Assembly (NCBI GenBank): GCA_017935045.1
Contig: JAGBIJ010000032.1
Span: 1-37,556 of the forward strand
DNA length: 37,556 bases
Origin: Muribaculaceae bacterium
GTDB lineage: Bacteria > Bacteroidota > Bacteroidia > Bacteroidales > Muribaculaceae
Direction of reading: 5' to 3'
How positions within the stretch are numbered: position 1 is the stretch's first letter; each line of letters begins with the position of its first letter. The position numbers and the translations under genes are program-made. The notes under the pieces were generated by a model, which worked only from the letters and a program-made list of their open reading frames with translations, searched no databases and was not told the DNA's origin. Positions 17,647 to 24,324 of this stretch are shown piece after piece.

Positions 17647-18300
17647 ATGAAGAAGAAACGCGGGCTTCTGGCCCTTGCCATTATCCTGGTTGTCATCATA
17701 GCCGACCAGCTCCTCAAGATATACGTAAAGACACATTTCTATCTGGGCGAAGAAGTCCCGGTAACGTCCTGGTTCCGCCTGAAGTTTATAGAAAATGCAG
17801 GCATGGCATTCGGACTTGAGCTGTGGAATAAGATGCTGCTGACCTTCGGCCGCATAGCCGCCGTTGGATTCTTCATCTGGTTTCTGGCGCGGGTACGCCG
17901 TTGCGCTGCGCTGCGTACAGGCTTTCTCGTCTGCGTCGCCCTGATTACCGCTGGAGCCGCCGGCAACATCTTCGACTGTGTCCTCTACGGTGAGATTTTC
18001 TCCAACCCCGTGCCTCCTGAGATAGCCACATTCGTGCCGGTCGGTCAGGGCTACGGATCATGGTTCGAGGGCCGGGTAGTCGATATGCTCTACTTCCCGC
18101 TGTTTTCTGTCGATATTGCCGGCCATAGTTGGGAATTTTTCCAGTACATATTCAACATTGCGGATGCCGCGATATGCGTAGGCGTCCTGATGCTACTGTT
18201 CTTCTACAGCAATGACATAGCTCCCGCCTGGGATTGCTTCCGGGGACGCAAGCCACAGCTGCAAGCCACTGACACCGATGACGTTCCGACTGAGAAATAA
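17647..18300 (+). CDS. lspA: Lipoprotein signal peptidase
   Basis: Inner-membrane aspartyl peptidase (signal peptidase II) that cleaves prolipoproteins before the lipidated cysteine, 217 aa with four hydrophobic helices. The catalytic aspartates lie in GNIFDCVLYG and FNIADAAICVG. A long loop between them (about residues 118-165) and a hydrophilic C-terminal tail make it larger than the 160-aa E. coli enzyme, as is common in Bacteroidota. It overlaps the next gene by 23 bp. That gene encodes a lipoprotein and is thus a plausible LspA substrate. Start ATG is 2 bp after the DksA-family stop. Confidence 0.93.
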   Translation: MKKKRGLLALAIILVVIIADQLLKIYVKTHFYLGEEVPVTSWFRLKFIENAGMAFGLELWNKMLLTFGRIAAVGFFIWFLARVRRCAALRTGFLVCVALITAGAAGNIFDCVLYGEIFSNPVPPEIATFVPVGQGYGSWFEGRVVDMLYFPLFSVDIAGHSWEFFQYIFNIADAAICVGVLMLLFFYSNDIAPAWDCFRGRKPQLQATDTDDVPTEK

Positions 18301-19048
18301 CTCCCTGGCCTCTCTGGGCGCCCTGCTTTTACTGCTGCCATCCTGCTCGTCCCGTCCCGAAGGGGTGCTTGACGAAGACAATCTGGCCGATCTGCTCGCC
18401 GACCTGTATGTCGGCGAGTCGTATACCGTCATCGAAGGTTCGTCTGAAATCTCAGCCTCCGGGCTCGATTCTGTACGCAGAGTCCTTCGGCAGTCGACGC
18501 TCAGGAACCACGGGCTTACCCAGGCCGATTTCGATTCGACACTTTCCTGGTATGGCCATAATCTTGAGCGCTACAGCGAGGTCTGCGAAAAAGTCATCGA
18601 GACTCTTGAGCGGCGCGAGCGTGAGGCTGCCGCTATGGGCAACGACAGACAGGCGGCAGCAGGCTCCTCCTTATGGACAGGGCCTGTTTCCCGGCGTCTT
18701 GCAGAGGCCGAGACTATGACCTTTGAGTTGCCGGGCAAGTCGCTGAAAAAAGGGGAGCGGCTTGAATGGCAGTTCAAGACCATCAATCAGACAGGCCCCG
18801 TAGAGACATTCATGGCCGTACGCTATGCCGACGGCACGACCGGATTCCAGACCCGGTCACTCAGCTCCATAGGTGTCCAGACAGTAGGATTGCAGACAGA
18901 CACGGCGCGTACCATCAGCAGTGTCTACGGTTACCTGCGCTCGCGCCAGGCCGAACCTCTGTTGCTCGACTCTATCCTCCTCACGGCGCAGCCGTATAAC
19001 GCCACACTATATTATGAAATCAACACCCAGCGTACCTTTAGCCCCTGA
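18278..19048 (+). CDS. DUF4296-type lipoprotein
   Basis: Predicted lipoprotein of 256 aa. A short signal peptide ends in a lipobox, LLPSC, with Cys at about residue 23. The following section (VLDEDNLADLLADLYVGES) fits the DUF4296 family, which in Bacteroidota commonly lies just after lspA. A second, beta-rich half from about residue 130 is not part of any family I recognise. Function is unknown; location should be the periplasmic leaflet of the inner membrane or the outer membrane. It overlaps lspA by 23 bp, which indicates translational coupling. A small ORF overlaps its 3' end. Confidence 0.75.
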   Translation: MTFRLRNNSLASLGALLLLLPSCSSRPEGVLDEDNLADLLADLYVGESYTVIEGSSEISASGLDSVRRVLRQSTLRNHGLTQADFDSTLSWYGHNLERYSEVCEKVIETLERREREAAAMGNDRQAAAGSSLWTGPVSRRLAEAETMTFELPGKSLKKGERLEWQFKTINQTGPVETFMAVRYADGTTGFQTRSLSSIGVQTVGLQTDTARTISSVYGYLRSRQAEPLLLDSILLTAQPYNATLYYEINTQRTFSP

Positions 19049-19328
19049 TCGGGAAGCAGCCTCGGCTGACAGGTGCTTAGCCGCCGGGAATCTTCCCGCC
19101 GACACTACCTGTCGGCGCTGCCTCTCGAGGCGTATAGACGAAATAGCAGCCGACGGCACAGTCAGAGTACACAGCTTGAGCGTCCTGACCTTAACGCTGC
19201 GTTCTGACGGCTCAATCACGGAGGCTGACGTTGCGCCCTTCGTATCGGAGACGTGGGGCACCACGTATGTTGACGCGGTAATCACGCTTCGCCGGGGGGC
19301 TGACGGAAGTATCAGCGTCAGCTTCTGA
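19014..19328 (+). CDS. Hypothetical small protein overlapping the lipoprotein gene
   Basis: 104-aa frame that begins inside the DUF4296 gene (35-bp overlap, different frame). Residues 30-104 look protein-like: a CRRC pair, then alternating beta-type stretches such as VHSLSVLTLTLRSDG and YVDAVITLRRG. The composition is less biased than in typical shadow frames, and no longer frame covers 19049-19328. I recognise no family. The start at 19014 is chosen because the upstream extension lies wholly within the lipoprotein gene and is low-complexity. It may be the last gene of the ileS-lspA group. Confidence 0.45.
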   Translation: MKSTPSVPLAPDREAASADRCLAAGNLPADTTCRRCLSRRIDEIAADGTVRVHSLSVLTLTLRSDGSITEADVAPFVSETWGTTYVDAVITLRRGADGSISVSF

Positions 19329-19859
19329 GAATCCCGTATTTCCCCACACCCATACGTGTCTGCGCAAATTTGCGATTCTCGCCGGCTTCTCCATTTTCAC
19401 GCCACAACCCACCCTGATTTTCCTAAACCATACGGCATTTGTAGGCAGCCCGGTGCTAACATTAAAATTATTCAGTCTTTTCATAACTTATACAGTATTA
19501 TAGTTGTTTCGGGACTATTCCCTACTGCAAAGTTACGCATTAAGTGGGCTTGATTTGAGGCTAATCCTTAAATTAGAATCAAGATATACTAATAATCAGG
19601 CTGTTAATATATGTATATTAAAATAAATTTATTTTAATATACATATATTAACAGTAGGCGCGGATGAAGAATGTTTTGCGGTAAATGAATGTCAGGTTTT
19701 AACTTATCGTGACTCAAGCGGCAAAGAGATGCTATTGGATAAAGCGTGGATACTTAGAAGCTGTCTAACACTTACCGGTCAGGTCATGGCTCTGATTTTC
19801 CCTGAACATGTATTATGGCGTATATATCATTATGTTGTCCGGGCGGAGTGTCAGGCTGA
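19329..19859. other. Gap between convergent genes
   Basis: No gene is supported. An inverted repeat GAGAATC/GATTCTC (19327-19333 and 19374-19380) encloses a 12-bp palindrome CGCAAATTTGCG (19363-19374) and may end the plus-strand transcript. CTAAT-CCTTAA-ATTAG forms a small hairpin at 19561-19576. The 54-bp palindrome at 19601-19654 is listed separately. On the minus strand TAACTTTG (19535-19528) fits a -7 element, but no gene is placed to use it. Confidence 0.55.
19601..19654. repeat. Perfect 54-bp AT-rich palindrome
   Basis: Every base from 19601 to 19654 pairs with its mirror position: 27-bp arms and no spacer, beginning CTGTTAATATATGTATATTA. I checked all 27 pairs by eye. Only six of the 54 positions are G or C. 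It sits between convergent transcription units, 206 bp beyond the stop of the AT-hook partner gene of parA. Possible roles are a partition or protein-binding site, a cruciform, or a bidirectional terminator. The lack of a GC-rich stem argues against a normal terminator. Confidence 0.9.
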
Positions 19860-20246
19860 TTATTTGCGGGGGAGGCGTATTTTTCCGTTGGCGGCTTCCC
19901 AGGCCTGGATATGGTCGGCGAGAGCCGCACCGATTACGTCTTTGAGCAGTAGCCCTTCGACCAGAGATATGTATTTCACTTTGCGGAGCAGCTCTGGGTC
20001 AACTATAAATGTAGCCCTTATCTCAGCCTCCTTGCCGGGCGCTTCTGATTTACGCGGGCGTCCGGGTTTGCGTCGTGGTGCAGTCTCGGCAGCGGGGGCA
20101 GCTTGTGCCGGAGCAGAGACTGCCGAAGTTGCGGGGGCGGATTGCGCGGGAGCGGGCTGGATGGCCTGAGCCGGCTGTGGTTCAGGCTGGACAGGGCTTT
20201 CGCCCATGATTCCGCTCATAAGTGATGCGAGGTTTTTCTTGGCCAT
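19860..20246 (-). CDS. ParA-partner DNA-binding protein with AT-hook
   Basis: 128-aa protein encoded 58 bp after parA, on the same strand. Three parts are visible. A short basic-hydrophobic N-terminus (MAKKNLASLMSGIMGE) recalls the N-terminal peptide by which ParB-type proteins stimulate ParA. A Pro/Ala/Gln linker spans about residues 17-57. KPGRPRK at 60-66 matches an AT-hook core, and the C-terminus (ATFIVDPELLRKVKYISLVEG) could be a ribbon-helix-helix or similar small fold. I infer a centromere- or nucleoid-binding adaptor for the neighbouring ParA. It is not a canonical ParB: no ParB nuclease/HTH domain is present. Start ATG is clear. Confidence 0.6.
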   Translation of the reverse strand: MAKKNLASLMSGIMGESPVQPEPQPAQAIQPAPAQSAPATSAVSAPAQAAPAAETAPRRKPGRPRKSEAPGKEAEIRATFIVDPELLRKVKYISLVEGLLLKDVIGAALADHIQAWEAANGKIRLPRK

Positions 20247-20263
20247 AGTTTCGACGGTTGTGG

Positions 20264-20310
20264 TAATATTTATTATTTAAAATATTTGTTACTGATAATA
20301 TTTATTATTT
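20264..20310. repeat. Pair of 15-bp AT-rich direct repeats
   Basis: TAATATTTATTATTT occurs at 20264-20278 and again at 20296-20310, a start-to-start distance of 32 bp (about three helical turns). The pair lies between parA and its partner gene, overlapping the parA stop codon. The spacing puts both copies on one DNA face. It may be a binding site for the AT-hook protein, acting as operator or partition site. Confidence 0.6.
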
Positions 20311-21054
20311 TCGTGCGAGAACTTCTTCGGCGAGCGCCATGTAGTCAGCGGCGCCGTTGCTGCGAGGGTCGTATTCAAATATCGACTGGCCGGACAGGGG
20401 CATTTCTGCCAACGAGATGTTTTCGCGGATTTTAGTCTTGAATACTTTGTCTCCGTAGCGTTGCTCGATTTGAGAGACAACTTCTTTGTTTAGGCGGCGG
20501 TTATTGTATCGTGTGAAGAATACGCCACCGAGGCTGAGGTTGGGGTTTACGCGGCGTCGCACCTCACGGACCACGTCATCAAGCATAGTCAGGCCTTTGA
20601 GCGGAAGCGCTTCGGCGGTCAGAGGTATGTACAGTTCGGATGATGCGACCAAAGCATTTGTGGTAATTATACCGAGTGCCGGGGGACAGTCGATAAGCAC
20701 GTAATCGTATTGGTCTGCGCAGTCGTCGAGCAGAGTGCGGAGTATACCCTCGCGCGCTATCTTGGTGGCCATGTCGATTTCGGCGCGCGCAAGCTCCAGA
20801 GAGGCGGGAACGAGGTCCAGGTTCTCGCGGATGTGGACTATGGGGAGAGGCGCGTCGTTGACCAGTGCGTCGTATATACTGCTTTCCGGGTCTTCGTTCT
20901 GAGTAAGTGTGAATGAGAGGTTTTGCTGCGCGTCGAGGTCGATGAGGAGTACGCGCTGTCCCTTCAAGGCGAGGGCTACTCCGAGTGTGGCAGTGGAGGT
21001 AGTCTTGCCCACGCCTCCCTTATGGTTGGCTATTGTGATGATTTTTGCACTCAT
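20305..21054 (-). CDS. parA: ParA/Soj family ATPase
   Basis: Deviant Walker A ATPase of the ParA/MinD superfamily, 249 aa. NHKGGVGKTT (about residues 9-18) is the Walker A motif with its signature lysine. VLIDLDAQQN and YVLIDCPPALG are the A' and Walker B motifs. The size matches chromosomal or small-plasmid Soj-type proteins without an N-terminal HTH. I chose the ATG at 21054 because a TAnnTTTG promoter lies 25 bp before it; the 35 extra residues of a longer frame overlap that promoter. The next gene downstream encodes an AT-hook partner. No ParB is present. Plasmid-type partition is possible, but the flanks are chromosomal housekeeping genes. Confidence 0.88.
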   Translation of the reverse strand: MSAKIITIANHKGGVGKTTSTATLGVALALKGQRVLLIDLDAQQNLSFTLTQNEDPESSIYDALVNDAPLPIVHIRENLDLVPASLELARAEIDMATKIAREGILRTLLDDCADQYDYVLIDCPPALGIITTNALVASSELYIPLTAEALPLKGLTMLDDVVREVRRRVNPNLSLGGVFFTRYNNRRLNKEVVSQIEQRYGDKVFKTKIRENISLAEMPLSGQSIFEYDPRSNGAADYMALAEEVLARK

Positions 21055-21078
21055 ATTATCTGGTGTTGTTTTGGAGTA

Positions 21079-21086
21079 CAAAGTTA
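21079..21086 (-). promoter_or_regulatory. -7 element of parA
   Basis: Minus-strand TAACTTTG fits TAnnTTTG. Transcription would start near 21075, with a leader of about 20 nt to the ATG at 21054. No matching -33 TTG is present in the poly-A/T stretch upstream, so the promoter may be weak or activated. Confidence 0.5.
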
Positions 21087-21133
21087 ATAAATTTTTTTGA
21101 TATTTTGTTATTATGTTACTGAAAAATATCGGT

Positions 21134-21170
21134 AAAAAAACTTCGGGCTGCGGTCGCATGCCGCAGCCCG
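21134..21170 (-). terminator. Intrinsic terminator of the CoA-disulfide reductase gene
   Basis: On the minus strand a perfect 10-bp stem (21170-21161 with 21153-21144, CGGGCTGCGG arms, 7-nt loop) is followed by a run of seven Ts (21140-21134). It lies 31 bp after the gene's stop codon. This is the clearest intrinsic terminator in the window. Confidence 0.9.
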
Positions 21171-21201
21171 TGTTGGTTTGAGGATATCTCTTTGGCTTAG
21201 G

Positions 21202-23628
21202 TCAGATGAAGAGGTTTAGAGTGGCCGAATCAGCGCGGTTCATGTATGTGGCCACGCCGCCGATGGATACGTTGTCAAGTAATTCCTCTTTCGTTACCCC
21301 CATTACGTCCATTGACATCTGGCAAGCGATAAATTCTACTCCGGCAGCTATGGCTGCATCGCGTAGAGCTTCAAGAGACTCGACGTTGCGTTTCTTCATT
21401 ATGTGACGCATCATTCGCGGGCCGATGCCGGCCATGTTCATTTTTGATAGAGACAGATGGCGCGAGGAAGATGGGAGCATGAAGGAGAACATGCGCGCGA
21501 AAAAGTCCTTTTTAGTGTGCGGGCAGCGTTCTTTTTTGATTACGTTCAGCCCCCAGAAAGTAAAGAAGATTGTGACCTTGGCTCCGGTTGCTGCAGCGCC
21601 GTTGGCCAGCACAAAAGTAGCCAGCGCTTTGTCAAGGTCATCGGAGAACATGATGAATGTCTTTCTGTTTTCAGTGCATGCTCCGCTCTGTGCTTGCGTT
21701 GATTGGGTCGCTTTTGCGATTGTGACGGTGTGGATTCCTGCTTTAGAGGATTTCGAGATGAAGCGGTGGCCTGTAGACTGACACCAGGCTTCGGCATCGC
21801 GTGGAAAACCCGGATCGGTGGCTCGGATGCATACGTATGAACCATCGGTTGCGTTGTCCATTGTCTCGCGCAGTTTCATAATCGGCCCGGGGCATGAGAG
21901 TCCGCAGGCGTCAATGGCAATGGGCGGCGTGTCAGGCGCGGGAGATATGTCGCGGGAAGGCTTTGCGGTCGGAGCCGGGAGTGTGGCTGTGGCGGCGCGG
22001 TATGTCTTGAGTCCGCCTATCAGGTTGCGCACATCGTTGTATCCGTGTTGGCGCAAAATACAAGAAGCCAGGTATCCGCGCAGTCCGACGCCGCAAAAGA
22101 CTACTATGGGGCGTCCGGCTGGTATCTTTTCCAGAGAGTCGCGGATGCTGTCCAGAGGTATGTTGATTGCGTTCGGGAGAGAGCCGGTAGCGTACTCTTC
22201 ATTAGTGCGGACATCGATCAGGGTAATGGAGCCAGGGGCTGCATCCCGCAGTTCCCGCCAGTAAATCGGATCCATTCGTCTGGATATGATATTGTCTGCT
22301 ACATATCCGGCGACAGCTACGGGGTCTTTGGCAGAGGAATATGGGGGTGCGTAGGTGTGTTCGGTGCGGATCAGGTCGGCAATGGCGCCGTGGCTTTTGA
22401 TCAGGCGTGCTATTGTGTCTATGCGTTTATCCACACCTTCATAACCTACTGCCTGGGCGCCGAGGATAAGGCCCGATTCCGGTGCGAACAGAAGCTTGAT
22501 GGTAAGAGGTGTGGCTTCCGGATAATATCCCGCGTGGGAGCTGGGATGGACAGTTGCCGACAGATACGGTATGCCGAGCTGCTGCAGGCGTTTGGCGGAA
22601 TGTCCGGCCGCAGCGACAGTGAGATCGAATACTTTTGCGATGGATGTACCGATAGCTCCTTCGTATTCCAGGCGGTCGCCGAGGGCCATGTTGTCGGCTG
22701 CGATGCGCGCCTGGCGATTGGCCGGGCCGGCCAGATAGTTGAGCCATGGCTCTCCGCCGATCGGATGCGGGTACTCTATTACGTCGCCCACGGCATAGAT
22801 GTCCGGCGCCGAGGTGCGCAGATAGCTGTCTACTGCGATGCCGCCGCGCGGGCCGGTCTTGAGACCTGCTTTTACAGCGAGCTCGGATGCCGGCCTTACT
22901 CCTATGGATAAAATGATTATGTCGGCTTCAAGCGTACTGCCTGAAGCGAGTGTGACTCCGATTGCGCCGCCGTTGTCAGAGAATGAAGTGACTGCAGTGT
23001 CAAGCATCAGGTTGACTCCCTTTTCGACAAGGTGGGCGTGGACGATGGCTGCCATAGAGAAGTCGATTGGCGCCATGACCTGTGAGGACATCTCTATGAG
23101 AGTGACGTCGGCGCCCCGGTCACTGAGATTCTCGGCCATTTCCAAGCCGATGAATCCGCCGCCGATGACTATTGCGCGGCTTACGTGACGCGAAGCCAGG
23201 AAGCTATGGACAGCATCGGTATCGGCTACGTTGCGGAGAGTAAAAATACCGGGAAGCTCAATTCCAGGGAGCGGGGGAACGAAGGGTTTGGCGCCCGGCG
23301 AGAGCAGCAGCCGGTCATAGGATTCGGTGTAGACGGCGCCGTCCGGGCCTTTGATGTCCACCGATTTTGAGTCGGGGTGGATAGCTGTCACTTCGGAATT
23401 GGTGCGCACATCGATATTGAAGCGTCGGCTGAATGACCGGGGAGTCTGGACAAACAGCCGGTCGCGTGAGGATATAGTCCCGCCTATATAATAGGGGAGT
23501 CCGCAGTTGGCGTATGATATGTGTTCGCCTTTTTCGTAAAGTATGATTTCATCGTTTTCGGCTATGCGTCTGAGGCGGGCGGCGGCAGTGGCGCCTCCGG
23601 CTACGCCGCCGATTATAAGGTGTTTCAT
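21202..23628 (-). CDS. CoA-disulfide reductase-rhodanese-TusA-DsrE fusion
   Basis: Four-domain sulfur-handling protein of 808 aa. Residues 1-445 form an FAD/NAD(P)H pyridine nucleotide-disulfide reductase of the CoADR/persulfide reductase type, with GGVAGGATAAARLRR for FAD and the redox Cys42 in NCGLPYY. A rhodanese domain follows (about 455-550; Cys512 in FCGVGLRGY). Next comes a TusA-like domain (about 570-645; Cys575 and Cys579 in CGLSCPGP). Last is a DsrE/F-like domain to the end (Cys769 in ACQMSMD). The domain chain suggests passage of sulfane sulfur between cysteines and reduction of persulfide or polysulfide with NADH. The start is ATG at 23628; an in-frame TTG upstream is actually part of the promoter. 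It lies after the PPTase gene but has its own promoter and terminator. Confidence 0.85.
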   Translation of the reverse strand: MKHLIIGGVAGGATAAARLRRIAENDEIILYEKGEHISYANCGLPYYIGGTISSRDRLFVQTPRSFSRRFNIDVRTNSEVTAIHPDSKSVDIKGPDGAVYTESYDRLLLSPGAKPFVPPLPGIELPGIFTLRNVADTDAVHSFLASRHVSRAIVIGGGFIGLEMAENLSDRGADVTLIEMSSQVMAPIDFSMAAIVHAHLVEKGVNLMLDTAVTSFSDNGGAIGVTLASGSTLEADIIILSIGVRPASELAVKAGLKTGPRGGIAVDSYLRTSAPDIYAVGDVIEYPHPIGGEPWLNYLAGPANRQARIAADNMALGDRLEYEGAIGTSIAKVFDLTVAAAGHSAKRLQQLGIPYLSATVHPSSHAGYYPEATPLTIKLLFAPESGLILGAQAVGYEGVDKRIDTIARLIKSHGAIADLIRTEHTYAPPYSSAKDPVAVAGYVADNIISRRMDPIYWRELRDAAPGSITLIDVRTNEEYATGSLPNAINIPLDSIRDSLEKIPAGRPIVVFCGVGLRGYLASCILRQHGYNDVRNLIGGLKTYRAATATLPAPTAKPSRDISPAPDTPPIAIDACGLSCPGPIMKLRETMDNATDGSYVCIRATDPGFPRDAEAWCQSTGHRFISKSSKAGIHTVTIAKATQSTQAQSGACTENRKTFIMFSDDLDKALATFVLANGAAATGAKVTIFFTFWGLNVIKKERCPHTKKDFFARMFSFMLPSSSRHLSLSKMNMAGIGPRMMRHIMKKRNVESLEALRDAAIAAGVEFIACQMSMDVMGVTKEELLDNVSIGGVATYMNRADSATLNLFI

Positions 23629-23645
23629 CGGTTCTATATTTTTTG

Positions 23646-23676
23646 CAAAGGTAGGTCTGAAATCTGAGATTTGCAA
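23646..23676 (-). promoter_or_regulatory. Promoter of the sulfur-fusion gene
   Basis: On the minus strand TTG (23676-23674), a 20-nt spacer, then TACCTTTG (23653-23646). Transcription would start near 23642, 14 nt before the ATG at 23628. The -33 TTG could be mistaken for a start codon. The promoter begins 45 bp after the PPTase stop, so the fusion gene need not depend on the NRPS operon. Confidence 0.65.
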
Positions 23677-23721
23677 TACCTGGATGATGTATTTTACCGA
23701 AGCCCCGCATTTTCTTCTGTA

Positions 23722-24324
23722 CTATGATGTCATCTCGTCCGGGCTAATTCTTGCTATTGTGGCTACGAAATCGGCTTCCACGGTAGAGCAGACAGAAAGA
23801 GACGGGGGAAGGGCAGAAGTATCGAGGCGCTCTATATCAATGGAATTGTCGAGCTTGAAGACCGCTTCTTTTACAGTCCAGATCTTCGTGAATTCCAGGG
23901 CCGGGTCGGGGGAGCCGGCAATCAGCCGGCGTTCGGCGGGACTGTAATACAGTTCGGCTACTGCTTCGGTCTGCGAATCGGGATTCTGAATCCGCTCTAC
24001 GTCGCAGGCGGCGGGTATGTCGGAGACCAGGGCCATCGCTGCCTCAGGGCAGTGGCTCAGACTGATATGCAGACCGGGATAACCGCGCAGAAAAGGCTTG
24101 CCGAGGGTTGTGCGGTCAAGCCGCAAGCCATAAGGGGAGATGCCGCAATGTCTCAGCAGCAGATTTTCCAGCAGCTCCCAGGCCAGAGCGGACTGGAGCC
24201 GGTCGATGGGAAAAACGTATGAGAGAGTATCGCGGCGTCTCCAGAGGGGGAGCCGCGATATTCTCTCATCGAGAGTGGGGAGATCCCTTTCGGGATTTAT
24301 CGGACGTATAGAGTATTCTGTCAT
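23722..24324 (-). CDS. Sfp-type 4'-phosphopantetheinyl transferase
   Basis: Transfers the phosphopantetheine arm of CoA to the active-site serine of carrier domains, converting the apo-NRPS to its holo form in the cytosol; 200 aa. Family motifs are GKP (75-77), SLSHC (88-92), the Mg-binding CDVE (Asp108, Glu110), and WTVKEA (149-154) with the catalytic Lys/Glu. It is slightly shorter than Sfp (about 224 aa). The ATG overlaps the NRPS stop in an ATGA arrangement (24321-24324), which argues for coupled translation and for the NRPS as its substrate. It is the last gene of the five-gene operon; no clear terminator follows before the next promoter. Confidence 0.92.
   Translation of the reverse strand: MTEYSIRPINPERDLPTLDERISRLPLWRRRDTLSYVFPIDRLQSALAWELLENLLLRHCGISPYGLRLDRTTLGKPFLRGYPGLHISLSHCPEAAMALVSDIPAACDVERIQNPDSQTEAVAELYYSPAERRLIAGSPDPALEFTKIWTVKEAVFKLDNSIDIERLDTSALPPSLSVCSTVEADFVATIARISPDEMTS

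Noticed and set aside
18921-19013. Upstream extension of the small ORF after the lipoprotein gene
   Set aside because: It lies entirely inside the DUF4296 coding region in another frame and has Arg/Ser-rich shadow composition.
19528-19535. Minus-strand promoter TAACTTTG in the convergent gap
   Set aside because: No -33 TTG at the right distance and no plausible minus-strand gene or terminator downstream, so it is not listed as a feature of its own.
21055-21159. 35-residue N-terminal extension of ParA
   Set aside because: It overlaps the parA -7 element and part of the upstream terminator region. ParA proteins of this type start just before the Walker A motif.
23629-23676. TTG start 16 codons upstream for the sulfur-fusion protein
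   Set aside because: The TTG is placed as a -33 promoter element with TACCTTTG 20 nt downstream. The FAD motif begins right after the ATG at 23628.
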